A DNA stretch of 64,000 bases. Origin: Larix kaempferi. Its lineage: Eukaryota; Streptophyta; Pinopsida; Pinales; Pinaceae. How positions within the stretch are numbered: position 1 is the first letter of the stretch; each line of letters opens with the position of its first letter. Shown in pieces: positions 1 to 10,417 of this stretch. Both the position numbers and the translations under genes were made by a program. The notes under the pieces were generated by a model. It saw only the letters and a list, made by a program, of their open reading frames with translations, was not told the origin of the DNA and ran no database searches. Where the stretch lies: contig BSBM01000426.1 in NCBI GenBank assembly GCA_027924585.1, positions 65,001 to 129,000 on the forward strand, read 5' to 3'.

Positions 1-490
1 ACCCGAATTAGGTTACAACCCTAATTCCTTTTACCGGAATTAGATAGAGTACAATGGGTCGAAAAACGCGAAAAAGCAAAAAGCAACCCAAAAAAATTTT
101 GCGCTCCGCGCGGACTCCGGGGGCCTAACGGCCCCCCTCCGTGTCGTTTCGGAACCTAACGGTCCGAAACGAAGGGGGTGGGCCCTGTCGGGCTACCCCC
201 CCCTCTAAACCCCCCCCTCCGGACGCGCCCGGCGCAGGCGAATCGAAGGTGCCGTAGGGATCGTGTTGTACACGCAGCGACCATGTGAAGAGATATAACA
301 TACCCAACAAATGCAAATGTAGCAACCCCTCCGAAAATCCTTCTTCTTCACTGACCTTCTCTTGGACTCAAGTGGCCTCAATACCCAACCATCGAACAGT
401 TGCATAAGCTGTAGTTAAGAAACGATGGTCAAAATAGAGCAATTATAAATGATTTGATCAACAAAGCAAGTCACCCAATTTGTAGAGTTG
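1..490. other. Gene-free GC-rich segment with C-runs and hairpins
   Basis: No supported gene. The stretch changes abruptly from AT-rich to very GC-rich at about 100-240, with 8-base C runs at 196-203 and 210-217. On the minus strand these are G runs spaced so that a G-quadruplex is possible. Short open frames here are by-products of base composition. It may be the edge of a retroelement LTR or leader cut by the window start, but no terminal motif was recognised. Confidence 0.5.
119..172. repeat. Two GC-rich hairpins with the same loop
   Basis: The first hairpin has 7-bp arms GGGGGCC/GGCCCCC (119-125 and 130-136). The second has 10-bp arms TCGTTTCGGA/TCCGAAACGA (144-153 and 163-172). Both arms are perfect and both loops contain the octamer CCTAACGG (124-131 and 155-162). 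The function is unknown. Confidence 0.7.
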
Positions 491-1669
491 TTAATTTGAA
501 GAAACAAGCAGGTGCAGAACAAGCATGAAGGAGTTTCTTAACTGGTAGTGGTTGTTGATCGGATGAAGAAGGAGTTTGATGAATGGACAATGCATAACTC
601 CGATTTGTGAGAGACCAAGCCACTGTGCAGTGGTGATAACATGTTTACTGTTTGTTGAGTCTGATACTACATCTAGGAGCTGCTCAACAAACTTTGAGAC
701 AGAAAACTCTGTAATTTTAGGATACTGATTCAACCACTCAACAAAGGAGTGTTTTGTAGGTGACTTGGAAATCCCTTCCAATTTTCAGCAATAAAACAAA
801 GAAGTTCAACATACGTATTTTCAGGAAAGCTTGTCAACCAATTAGACAACCGAATATAGGGAGATAACCAAGCCCAAAAAATTCAAGCTATTATGAAACT
901 CTTGTTTATCAAGATAAGGATGGACTATGTGTACATTACAAGAATATAGATGAATGAAGTCACTTGGATGAACTTGTCCTCTTGCTTTCTCCAAAATGCA
1001 TTTAAAAGAAGGGAGTATTATTTGAGCTTTTGTTGGTTTACATAAATGTTTCGATGATAGAGGTGAATTACCACTTATCAGAGCACCAAAAGATGAGCAA
1101 AAGGATGGAACACAATGAAGGATTCCTTGGTTCCACTTGTTATTGAAAATGATACTTTCTCTTGACGAAACCAGTAAAACTGCCTGTATTATAAATGAAA
1201 ATCCTGTTACAATTTCCATCGGAAGAAAAGCATAGATACCTACAACCACCATATTTCCTTTTGTAAGCCACTCACCCATCGGAAAAGCTAATGTAATAGC
1301 CCATTTCCCAACATCTTTCCTCTGCTCAACCCTACACTCGTTTTCCACGGGAAACCGCTGCCTCCACATGTAATAAATACATTGTTTTGTCAAAAATTGA
1401 TCTTCTTCTGCTAACAAATGCAAAATGAAGGATTCATTGTCATTGCTATGAGAAGTTCTAAGGTCATTTTCTCGTAAAACAGAGATTGTATAAATCCTGT
1501 TAAGATCGATATGTTCCATCTCACGAACTGAGAGCTTCTTTATCTTAGACATAAACAAAAGAGCTTCAGGATGAATACTAGAGAGTTGTTGCTTTACAGC
1601 TTCAACCTTCTCAAGACGTAGGGGTATAGAACGATCTATAGAATGACAACTGTGGCTCGGATCGACCAA
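491..1669 (-). pseudogene. NO VEIN-like (HSP90-like ATPase family) gene fragment
   Basis: Minus-strand reading gives about 275 open codons from 1669 down to 842, then continues in other frames to about 491. Conceptual residues include HPEALLFMSKIKKLSVRE, WAITLAFPMGEW, GIYAFLPMEIVTGF and SSRESIIFNNKWNQGILH. These recall the plant NO VEIN/sacsin-like proteins with a histidine-kinase/HSP90-type ATPase fold, where similar blocks follow the N-terminal ATPase domain. Downstream, FPENTYVELLCFIAENWKG (about 840-784) lies in a different frame, and a further piece follows at 781-491, so at least two frameshifts are present. There is no ATG at the upstream end; the frame simply enters an inverted repeat. 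I read it as a truncated, frameshifted copy. Family assignment is from memory of conserved blocks; the precise member is unknown. Confidence 0.7.
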
Positions 1670-2184
1670 TTAAATTTAATTGGACCCATTAAAATTCAAT
1701 TGGATGTGACATGAATGATTAAAATTAAACTCTAGATGCATACGCAAGCCACTTGGACGATGGCTGAACATCCGGTACATTGATGCTTTAAATGATGAAC
1801 TCTTTCCTTTATGGCATTATAGGGATTCTTACCCTACATTTAACGTCAACAGTAATTAGTTAATGGCTACCATGTTCAGAGCATAGAGAAAAACCTTGTC
1901 ACATTACAAAATCCTTGCAACATCATACAAATACAACATTTATTGCCCTCAACCTAACTCATTTTACCTCTTCCTAGTTCAAATACGCTCATGATCCCCT
2001 CGTTAAAATCACATAAATTTTGGACTGAGATATCGATGGTGTGCAAGCAGGCTCGACCAACTGGTTGGACATGGGACCGACGGAGAGGGGCACTCCTAGC
2101 ACTATCCCAATGTCAGCTTGAATAAAATGGAGTTGACGGTTTGTCGATCCGAGCCACAGTCGTCATTCTATGGTTCGTTCTGTA
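1625..2184. repeat. Inverted repeat flanking 476 bp at the gene-fragment end
   Basis: The left arm 1625-1666 and right arm 2143-2184 are 42 bp each and complementary at 38 of 42 positions (for example GTCGATCCGAGCCACAGT in the right arm). The left arm overlaps the upstream end of the NO VEIN-like fragment, so the right arm is a short inverted copy of the same gene sequence. The spacer 1667-2142 has no gene and begins with a small AATTAAATTTAATT palindrome. It is consistent with an inverted duplication or a foldback insertion. Confidence 0.75.
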
Positions 2185-2279
2185 TGATTTTTTTTTATAT
2201 TAACCAAAGCGCACGCACATTATGTATCGCCATAACACTTGCGCGTTTTGTAAGCCTATCCTACATGTTAAATGACATG

Positions 2280-2284
2280 GCAGG
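2280..2284. repeat. Target site duplication, left (GCAGG)
   Basis: GCAGG lies immediately outside the left LTR and is repeated exactly at 8844-8848. A 5-bp duplication is normal for LTR retrotransposon integration. Confidence 0.9.
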
Positions 2285-2888
2285 TGTTAAGATTTAATAT
2301 GCTAAGACAGAAAATAGCAGCATTACATTCCATTTCACAATAATAGCATATACAGGATCACTGAAGAAACAACAAGCATAGCATAAACACAAGAGACACA
2401 GATTTATCCTGGGAAACCCTCATGGGGTAGAAAACCCAGCAAAGCTTCCTCAATATAGATGACCAGCAATATACAAAGATGCAAACCAAAGACATGATCT
2501 CCTCCTCCACCATAGCAGACCTCTCCTCCACAAGTGCACCTTTCTCAAGTGAGTGTGTGTGTCAAATGAGGAACAAACCTCCTCTATTTATACACTACTC
2601 TGACATATCTTTTACACAAGTACACGTAGGCTCGTATTTAACCAATGGGTTAAATACCCCACTACAACTGACTGGGCCGACCCCTCTAGGGTGGTCTAAT
2701 AACCCTTTGACACACATGACACATACAGGGCCGACCCCCACTAGGGAAGTCTAATAACCCGAGTTACCACATTCCGACGGAGGAATAAACATCTTCGGAT
2801 ATACAATAAGATCTTCACGGAGGAATGAAACATCTCCGGAATAATAAAGTACAAATATAATATTCTTTGAAGTTACAATATCTCAACA
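2285..2888 (-). repeat. 3' LTR of the 2285-8843 element
   Basis: On the minus strand it begins TGTTGAGATATTG and ends CTTAACA. It carries a TATA-like TATAAATA (plus-strand complement 2585-2592). Two copies of a U3 motif related to GGGTTATTAGACCACCCTAG are also found in the copia LTR at 24410-25038. Length equals the partner LTR exactly. Confidence 0.93.
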
Positions 2889-2899
2889 CTCCCCCTTAA
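2889..2899 (-). other. Polypurine tract (PPT)
   Basis: Minus-strand TTAAGGGGGAG abuts the 3' LTR start TGTTGAG with no gap. This is the expected primer site for plus-strand DNA synthesis and fixes the element orientation. Confidence 0.9.
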
Positions 2900-3095
2900 C
2901 GAGAAGGATATTATAACAGCATCTGCACGAGCAAGGAGTCATCAACATCATACATGATACATCTATAAATCATTGGAAGCTTTCTCAACATCATCAGTAA
3001 CTCAAGCAGTTACTGGAACATCAACATCTTCACTACTGAGTCTTTATCTTCTGCAGCACTCGAACAACTACAGCAACATCAACATCTGGATCCTC

Positions 3096-3310
3096 ACGAT
3101 CATCAGCATCATCATCTCACGATCATCAGCATCGTCATCACACGATCATCATCATCGTCATCAGCATCACGATCATCAGCATTGTCATCACACGATCATC
3201 AGCATCGTCATCACACGATCATCAGCATCGTCATCAAATGATCATCAGCATCGTCATCTAGATCATCACGATCAACAACATCGTCATCTAGATCATCACG
3301 ATCAACAACA
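3096..3310. repeat. Minisatellite block A: CATCA-rich short repeat
   Basis: Degenerate units of roughly 12-24 bp built from GATCATCAGCATCGTCATCA-like words. The open frames across it, with His- and Asp-rich peptides, are repeat artefacts. Related GATGATCAGGATGATCATG-type words occur in the copia element at 23270-23535 on the opposite strand. Confidence 0.85.
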
Positions 3311-3490
3311 TCATCAATACAAGTATAAATATCATTAATACAAGTATCCTCATCAATACAAGTATACACATCATCAATACAAGTATCCTCATCAATACAA
3401 GTATACACATCATCAATACAAGTATCCTCATCAATACAAGTATACATATCATCAATACAAATATCCTCATCAATACAAGTATACACAATA
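3311..3490. repeat. Minisatellite block B: 39-bp period
   Basis: Units are made of two alternating subunits of 18 and 21 bp, both beginning CATCAATACAAGTAT. The landmark TATCCT recurs 39 bp apart (3345 and 3384). It sits directly next to block A. Confidence 0.85.
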
Positions 3491-3529
3491 GCAGCATACC
3501 CTGCAACACACAAGATCCAATTACGGGAT

Positions 3530-4030
3530 GATCAATCCCTCTCACTTTAGGACATAGGTCCAAGGATGATACAATCCTGATCTGCTTATAGGATGATCAG
3601 TCCCTCTCGGTTTAAGACAACTCTCATGTCTATGGATGATGCAATCCAGATCAACTTAGAGGATGATCAATCCTTATCACTTTAAGACACCTCACCATGT
3701 CTAGGGACGAGGCAATCCCAATCTATTTACAGGATGATTAGTCCTTATCACTTTAAGACATCTCACCATGTCTAGGGACGAGGCAATCTCAATCTATTTA
3801 CAGGATGATTAGTCCTTATCACTTTAAGACATCTCACCATGTCTAGGGACAAGGAAATCCCAATCTATTTACAGGATGATTAGTCCTTATCACTTTAAGA
3901 CATCTCACCATGTCTAGGGACGAGGCAATCCCAATCTATTTACAGGATGATTAGTCCTTATCACTTTAAGACATCTCACCATGTCTAGGGACGAGGCAAT
4001 CCCAATATATTTACAGGATGATCAGTCCAG
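3530..4030. repeat. Minisatellite block C: 71-bp period
   Basis: Early units (3530-3660) are divergent; from about 3660 the unit is 71 bp (landmark GGATGATTAG at 3732, 3803 and 3874). Each unit contains GGATGATTAGTCC and a second GGGACGAGGCAATCCC core, variants of the GGATGA..AATCC core shared by blocks C to G. Confidence 0.88.
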
Positions 4031-4590
4031 TCAATCTCATTTAGGACTATCCTTCCTTTCGAATTACTGGATTTACTGTCCAAGGATGATTTAATCCATT
4101 CAATTCATTTAGGACTATCCTTCCTTTCGGAATTACTGGATTTACTGTCCAAGGATGATTTAATCCATTCAATTCATTTAGGACTATCTTTCCTTTCGGA
4201 ATTACTGGATTTACTGTCCAAGGATGATTTAATCCACTCAATTCATTTAGGACTATCCTTCCTTTCGAAATTACTGGATTTACTGTCCAAGGATGATTTA
4301 ATCCACTCAATTCATTTAGGACTATCCTTCCTTTCGGAATTACTGGATTTACTGTCCAAGGATGATTTAATCCACTCAATTCATTAAGGACTATCCTTCC
4401 TTTCGGAATTACTGCATTTACTGTCCAAGGATGATTTAATCCACTCAATTCATTTAGGACTATCCTTCCTTTCAGAATTACTGGATTTACTGTCCAAGGA
4501 TGATTTAATCCACTCAATTCATTTAGGACTATCCTTCCTTTCGGAATTACTGGATTTACTGTCCAAGGATGATTTAATCCACAACCGTAC
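4031..4590. repeat. Minisatellite block D: 69-bp period, about 8 copies
   Basis: The unit carries CCAAGGATGATTTAATCC followed by ATTTAGGACTATCCTTCC. Because 69 is divisible by three, the minus strand stays open as a 23-residue repeated peptide. I treat that as a by-product, since the same DNA is also open in other frames and shows no start context or known domain. Confidence 0.92.
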
Positions 4591-5090
4591 ATTTAGGACC
4601 ACGTCCAAGGATGACTCAATCCTCAACCGTACATTTAGGACCACGTCCAAGGATGACTCAATCCTCAACTGTACATTTAGGACCATGTCCAAGGATGACT
4701 TAATCCTCCACCGTACATTTAGGACCATGTCCAAGGATGACTTAATCCTCCACCGTACATTTAGGACCACGTCCAAGGATGACTTAATCCTACACCGTAC
4801 ATTTAGGACCACGTCCAAGGATGACTTAATCCTCAACTGTACATTTAGGACCACGTCCAAGGATGACTTAATCCTCCACCGTACATTTAGGACTACGTCC
4901 AAGGATGACTTAATCCTCCACTGTACATTTAGGACTACGTCCAAGGATGACTTAATCCTCAACCGTACATTTAGGACCATGTCCAAGGATGACTTAATCC
5001 TCCACCGTACATTTAGGACCACGTCCAAGGATGACTTAATCCTCAACTGTACATTTAGGACTACGTCCAAGGATGACTTAATCCTCAACC
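4591..5090. repeat. Minisatellite block E: 42-bp period, about 12 copies
   Basis: The unit contains CATTTAGGACCACGTCC followed by AAGGATGACTTAATCC. The 42-bp period keeps both strands open (14-residue repeats), which explains two long overlapping open frames here. Copies differ by scattered C/T and A/C changes only, so the array is young or homogenised. Confidence 0.93.
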
Positions 5091-5610
5091 GTCCACCAAG
5101 GACTTCATTCTCGAAGACATACGTCTACGGCTCTTCTTTTGGACTGAAGTCCAGGGATGATCCAATCCCCTCACATGTTCACCAAGAACTTCATTCACGA
5201 AGACATACGTCTACGGCTCTTCTTTCGGACTGAAGTCCAGGGATGATCCAATCCCCTCACATGTTCACCAAGAACTTCATTCACGAAGACATACGTCTAC
5301 GGCTCTTCTTTCGGACTGAAGTCCAGGGGTGATCCAATCCCCTCACATGTTCACCAAGAACTTCATTCTCGAAGACATACGTCTACGGCTCTTCTTTCGG
5401 ACTGAAGTCCAGGGATGATCCAATCCCCTCACATGTTCACCAAGAACTTCATTCTCGAAGACATACGTCTATGGCTCTTATTTCGTACTGAAGTCCAGGG
5501 ATGATCCAATCCTCTCACATGTTTACCAAGAACTTTATTCTTGGAGACATACGTCTACGACTCTTCTTTCGGACTGAAGTCTAGGGATGATCCAATCCTC
5601 TCATGTCCAC
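5091..5610. repeat. Minisatellite block F: 86-bp period, about 6 copies
   Basis: The unit includes GAAGACATACGTCTACGG, a near-perfect palindrome around ACGT, and CAGGGATGATCCAATCC. Landmarks at 5182 and 5268 give the period. Later copies (after about 5450) are more diverged. Confidence 0.9.
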
Positions 5611-5639
5611 CAAGGACTTCATTTTCAAAGACATACATC

Positions 5640-5760
5640 TACAGCTCTCTTTAGAACAAGTGTTCAAGGATGATACAATCCCTCTTCTTTCTCGGAGACA
5701 CTTGTCTACGGCTCACTTTAGAACTTGTGTTCAAGGATGATGCAATCATCACATGTATTC
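5640..5760. repeat. Minisatellite block G: 67-bp period, 2 copies
   Basis: Two units carry GTGTTCAAGGATGAT followed by RCAATC (5654 and 5721 landmarks). They share the GGATGA..AATC core with blocks C to F and the GAGACA..TGTCTACGG word with block F, so they look like a worn outer edge of the same array. Confidence 0.75.
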
Positions 5761-7080
5761 TCATCAATTACTATCGATCCTGGGAACCCATACAGAACCT
5801 GATTCACACTTCTTCTTTAATTACACCATTAAGAGAATGGTCTTATCTAGCCACTTGGAGCAAACATCTCATCATGATTCTCTTCTTATTTCTAAGAGAA
5901 TCTTCTAGCCACAAGCCTTCTATAGTGTGTTTGATTTGAAAATCTTTTTTTTTGTTTAACATCCATCACTTGTTCAGTGTTCATCATTCATCATGATCTT
6001 TCCTACAAATCAAAATTAAGTACATGATTAGTAATACTTCATAATCATCAAATCATATTGACATGATAACCTACTATGCATACAGATATCATTTACATAG
6101 TTATGCAACTATTTTGACCAATACTTTGGCACAACACTTTCCCATATCCTGTATGCATACAGTGGCTATCTAGATGCCTTCCATCTCTACCAGAACATAC
6201 TATCGAGAGTGTGCACAGCTCTCAGCATGTCAGCAAAGAGGTTTCATTCTAGACAAGCAACAATGGAATGTTTGTCCAACTTACCAATCATATGCATATT
6301 AGTAGTATACTGTTAAATGCTTTATGAATGTTTACACTCAGCATGATATATTCTAGGAATACAAATAAGCAATATCATTTACTATTTCAAATAACAACTC
6401 AAATACTTATCTTTTATGTTTGTGTGGTTGCTTCCCGCTTGATCTTCTATATGTCTTTTGAACTTGTATTCATTCTGTACCACTGTGCATGCTCAAGTGT
6501 GCACTAGTGTCATCCTCCTCGTAAGTAGAACAAATATTATGTATGAGTCTTTGTCTTCATGTTGTCATGATCATGGAACTTGATTTGTCTTTTGTGATGT
6601 ACCTGTATCTTGTTAGCAGACAACATCAACCTCACACAACACCATAATGCATTAGTACAATCATATAGCCCTAATCAATGAATGTCTTCGATCATTCACA
6701 TGCATTCATACTGTTACTAGGGTGATAAGACAATTCTAACAATAATCAAGATTGTACTAATAAATAATACGAAGACAAACACATTATGAACTTAATCAAG
6801 AATCATATTTCAAGACATACCTGAACCTCCTTAAGTCATACCTGTTGAGACTTCTTGTAGTCTTCTTATGTAAGGCCTTAGCCTCAACTCCCCCTGAAAC
6901 TTGATTTGGAGCTTGATTAGGACTTGCTAGAGAAACCCTAAAAATTCAATCTTTGACTTTCATGCTTCTGAATGGATGGAAGGATGTGTCTTGTTGAGCT
7001 GATCAAACTAGCATACTTCACTTTTGAAATCTCTAAAATTTGACCCCTCAAAATTGCCTTCGAAACTTCTGGATCTTCTG
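5761..7080. other. Non-coding interior of the 2285-8843 element
   Basis: No gene, RNA or tandem array recognised. The sequence is moderately AT-rich, with many TCATCA/CATGAT words. It is the middle of the retroelement interior where gag-pol would normally lie, and none of the six frames shows a recognisable retroelement domain. Confidence 0.6.
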
Positions 7081-7400
7081 GACAAGAACCCGAACTAGGG
7101 TTTGATGAAGCCCACCCTTCTGTCCAATCAAAAGGTTCGATCCAAGGCTCTAAACTCTTATTTTTCTGAGGAGCTTCCAGCCGTGGTTACAAACTTCAAA
7201 AATTCCAACTTTTGCTGAAGCCCTAATTTTCCATCTTTCTGATCAAAATCCCGAACTAGGGTTTGATCAAGCCCGGTCTTCTACCCAACCAAAAAATTCG
7301 ATCTTGCTCTCTAAATTTCGATTTTCCTGAGTAGCATTCAGCCGTGGACTCCGATTCCAAAAATTCTAACTTTCTCTGAAACCATAAATTCCGGAAGCCA
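7081..7400. repeat. Tandem duplication, about 165 bp
   Basis: Two copies start near 7087 and 7251 with CCCGAACTAGGGTTTGAT. They share the downstream word CAGCCGTGG and AAAAATTC blocks at matching offsets. The copies are clearly diverged, so the duplication is older than the element's last insertion. Confidence 0.7.
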
Positions 7401-7540
7401 TGAATAAAGGTGCTCCAAAAATAATTCTGTTTTGACAGAAATATGCACCTGATTGTTTCTGCTATAACTCTGAAATTTTTGCTCCACAGGGTCTGAAAAC
7501 TTTTTCTGCAGTAGCCTGACCTGTCATCTTTCCATCCTGA

Positions 7541-7890
7541 TAGGTCTGACCTCAATTGGATTTTCTAAGAGAGAGTTATGCCAAGTGTCGCAACGTGACC
7601 TGTTTATGGGATAAAACAAGAGGGCGAACTTGTACGGCATGCCACGTGTCACTGTTTGAACTTCGGCCTCTGAAAAATTTTCCTGAGATATCTTGCCCTG
7701 TTATCTTTCTATCCTGACAGGTCTGACCTCAATTGGACTCTCTGAGAGATAGTTATGCCAAGTGTCGCAACGTGACCTGTTTATGGGATAAAACAGGAGA
7801 GCTAACTTGTACGGCGTGCCATGTGTCATTGGTTCACCTTCGGCCTCTGAAAACGTTTCCTGAGATAGTACAGTCTGTGTACTACCTGTC
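7541..7890. repeat. Tandem duplication, about 177 bp
   Basis: Two well conserved copies begin AGGTCTGACCTCAATTGGA at 7542 and 7719, each followed by GTTATGCCAAGTGTCGCAAC and ending in TTCGGCCTCTGAAAA. It lies in the 5' half of the element interior, some 350 bp from the PBS. Confidence 0.85.
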
Positions 7891-8227
7891 ACTTTTCACG
7901 AAATTGCATTTGGATCTTCCTAGCCCAAGTTATGACCTTTTCTCCAAGGTTACCTGATTTTGACTGAGATCTGGAAGAGGCAGAAACCCTAACTTGTACT
8001 GATCATAACTCATAAAGTACAACGAATCTGAGGGTGCCCTTTGGACACAAGGTACCTGGGGATGTTATCTTCGACCTGTAAACTTTTCAGACCCTGAAAC
8101 TTCGCAGAAATGGATTTATAGCGAAAGTTCCACGATGACTGGTTTTTGCTATGTAAAACCCTAACCTTCAAATTGTCGTAAGTAAAGCAAGTGTCGTAAG
8201 TGCCATACCTTGCCTTCCTTCAGGTTA

Positions 8228-8239
8228 GCTATGATACCA
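8228..8239 (-). other. Primer binding site (initiator Met tRNA type)
   Basis: Minus-strand TGGTATCATAGC directly follows the 5' LTR end. It differs at one position from TGGTATCAGAGC, the usual plant initiator tRNA-Met PBS seen intact at 34172 and 44316. Confidence 0.88.
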
Positions 8240-8843
8240 TGTTAAGATTTAATATGCTAAGACAGAAAATAGCAGCATTACATTCCATTTCACAATAATA
8301 GCATATACAGGATCACTGAAGAAACAACAAGCATAGCATAAACACAAGAGACACAGATTTATCCTGGGAAACCCTCATGGGGTAGAAAACCCAGCAAAGC
8401 TTCCTCAATATAGATGACCAGCAATATACAAATATGCAAACCAAAGACATGATCTCCTCCTCCACCATAGCAGACCTCTCCTCCACAAGTGCGCCTTTCT
8501 CAAGTGAGTGTGTGTGTCAAATGAGGAACACACCTCCTCTATTTATACACTACTCTGACATATCTTTTACACAAGTACACGTAGGCTCGTATTTAACCAA
8601 TGGGTTAAATACCCCACTACAACTGACTGGGCCGACCCCTCTAGGGTGGTCTAATAACCCTTTGACACACATGACACATACAGGGCCGACCCCCACTAGG
8701 GAAGTCTAATAACCCGAGTTACCACATTTCGACGGAGGAATAAACATCTTCGGATATATAATAAGATTTTCACGGAGGAATGAAACATCTCCGGAATAAT
8801 AAAGTACAAATATAATATTCTTTGAAGTTACAATATCTCAATA
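8240..8843 (-). repeat. 5' LTR of the 2285-8843 element
   Basis: 604 bp, seven differences from 2285-2888 by direct reading. The outermost base pair is mutated (TATTGAG instead of TGTTGAG on the minus strand), so this LTR no longer starts with TG. Otherwise it is complete with TATA signal and the same U3 motifs. Confidence 0.93.
8540..8547 (-). promoter_or_regulatory. TATA box in 5' LTR
   Basis: Minus-strand TATAAATA preceded by GTG and followed by GAGGAGG, conserved in both LTRs. It is the likely core promoter of the element, about 300 bp into the LTR. Confidence 0.65.
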
Positions 8844-8848
8844 GCAGG
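8844..8848. repeat. Target site duplication, right (GCAGG)
   Basis: Exact match to 2280-2284, directly after the right LTR. Confidence 0.9.
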
Positions 8849-9729
8849 TTCAGAGCCCGCCATTCCTAGTTTTACATAACGCACAAGCGTTATTGATTTA
8901 TACAATTCTTGCGCGTTTCGCATTTACCCATTGCATCTAATAGGTCCCTCAACTTTGTGCGAGGGCCCATGTTCAAAAATATCAAACTTGAGATAGTTAT
9001 CAACATTTTCGATAGTAAAAAATTATATATATTCAGAAACATGATTCAATTTCCTACATTTCATCATTTTTACTCAAAACAAGATTCATTTTGTATGTAT
9101 CTCAAAATATCTCTATAAGTTTAGGGATGTCTATTTTTCGAATTTTCTATTGCATCTAACGCATAAAAAAGAAACCCTCATTAGGTCATTTATTATGTTT
9201 AATTGTTTTTAGATAGACAACCTAATCCAAACAACCCAAACTTTTGATCATATAAATGATAATATAGAAAACAATAAAAAATTACCATGATATAAATATG
9301 AATTCCATCACAAATCCAATGGTTGAGATCTAAAGGAATGACTTTACTGCTAAATAAACCATTTCTCACTAAAGCTAAGTTTATGAAAAAAAATATAACA
9401 TCAGTTCTATGGTTAGCATTGTTTTTCAACCAATGACTTTAACATTTTTACAAGAATCTTTGTCCATTAAAAACCCATAAACCCAAGTATATCAAATCCT
9501 ACCTAGTAATCCTATGTAAAATTTCTAATATCCTCCTTGAGCTATTAAAAGTTGAACATTTCAAATAATCTTATGATGAGAACAAAAGGAATTGTGAAAT
9601 ATTACACAACTTAAACACCAATTCAACAAACAAATTCAGATCCTCCAAGCCAATCTTCATTTTCCAAACTTTATTATTATTTTAAAAAAATCCATTTCCT
9701 AAAAATAAAACAACCGACATCACTACATA

Positions 9730-9960
9730 GAAGTTTAGAAAATAGGTTCCTCTTTCACCATACATTGCTTAGTGCTAGTAAAGTTGGTTTGTAGGTACTT
9801 TGCGATTTTGTAGCGTAAAGACATAATGGTTGCTTCCCTTTCCAATCCACCACTTAAAATCATTCTACTCTTGAATCATTCAAAGCCGTGGTATACCACT
9901 AGAATTCCATCCCAAGCAAATCCTAAAGCTAAAGTGGTGATAGGATATTTTTTTTTATAT
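9730..9960 (-). pseudogene. Relic of an unrecognised coding segment (copy A)
   Basis: Minus-strand reading gives a peptide containing YHGFE, LEREAT, KIAKYLQTNF and CMVKEEP, matching the open frame at 28386-28586 residue by residue apart from one stop and an in-frame 6-bp gap. Similarity at the amino-acid level in both copies suggests a former coding exon. I do not recognise the family. Confidence 0.4.
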
Positions 9961-10383
9961 TAATTTTTTTTTACAATTCAAACTATATTTTTAGCCTTTT
10001 ATGTTACATCGAACATCTTTTCTACTTGTCCAAAAACAATTAATTAAATTTAAAAGTTATATATATATATATATATTTAATACATATATAAATAGATATT
10101 AAAAATATATATATATAGATGCGCTTGCAAAATTAATTATAATTATTTGTAAATACATTTTTATTGTTATTTACAATTTGAAATAAAAAATATCTAAACC
10201 ATGAAGGATTTTTAAGAAAATTAATCCCTTTTAAATAAAAATAAAATTGAAAAATAATAATCTAACCATAATTATATAACTCAATTAATAATTAATTGCA
10301 AAAAAAAAAGTTAAAATCGTCGTTTAAACTTATTTAACTATATGACTCCATTACCTAATAATAATAATCAGTTGAAACAAATG

Positions 10384-10417
10384 TCAAAATCGTTGTTTAG
10401 ATTAACAACGATTTTGA
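10384..10417. repeat. Perfect 14-bp inverted repeat
   Basis: TCAAAATCGTTGTT and AACAACGATTTTGA separated by the 6-base loop TAGATT. It sits in AT-rich DNA between (AT)n tracts. It could be a foldback remnant; no transposon ends were recognised around it. Confidence 0.7.

Larger units (their letters stand above)
2285..8843 (-). mobile_element. Complete non-autonomous LTR retrotransposon (copia-related)
   Basis: The element is 6559 bp, bounded by two 604-bp LTRs and a perfect 5-bp TSD GCAGG. It reads on the minus strand: 5' LTR 8240-8843, PBS 8239-8228, interior, PPT 2899-2889, 3' LTR 2888-2285. The LTRs differ at seven positions by my count (about 1.2%), so insertion is fairly recent. No gag, protease, integrase or RT homology was found on either strand. 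Instead, 3096-5760 is a chain of minisatellite blocks and 7081-7890 holds two tandem duplications. LTR sequence, PPT and 3' repeat motifs resemble the copia element at 21576-25038, which suggests a copia-type partner supplied its proteins. It fits the large retrotransposon derivative concept. Confidence 0.92.

Noticed and set aside
2479-2754. 91-codon frame in the LTR, repeated at 8434-8709
   Set aside because: It runs antisense to the element and is duplicated only because LTRs are duplicated; no protein family resemblance.
2973-3563. Histidine-rich and Asp/Ile-rich open frames
   Set aside because: They are translations of the CATCA and CAATACAAGTAT short repeats.
4047-5233. Long open frames with 23- and 14-residue repeated peptides on both strands
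   Set aside because: Periods of 69 and 42 bp are multiples of three, so frames stay open automatically; both strands are open over the same DNA and no domain or start context is present.
3096-5760. Repeat-spacer look of a CRISPR array
   Set aside because: Units are directly contiguous minisatellites of several periods, without uniform unique spacers, and they lie inside a plant LTR retrotransposon.
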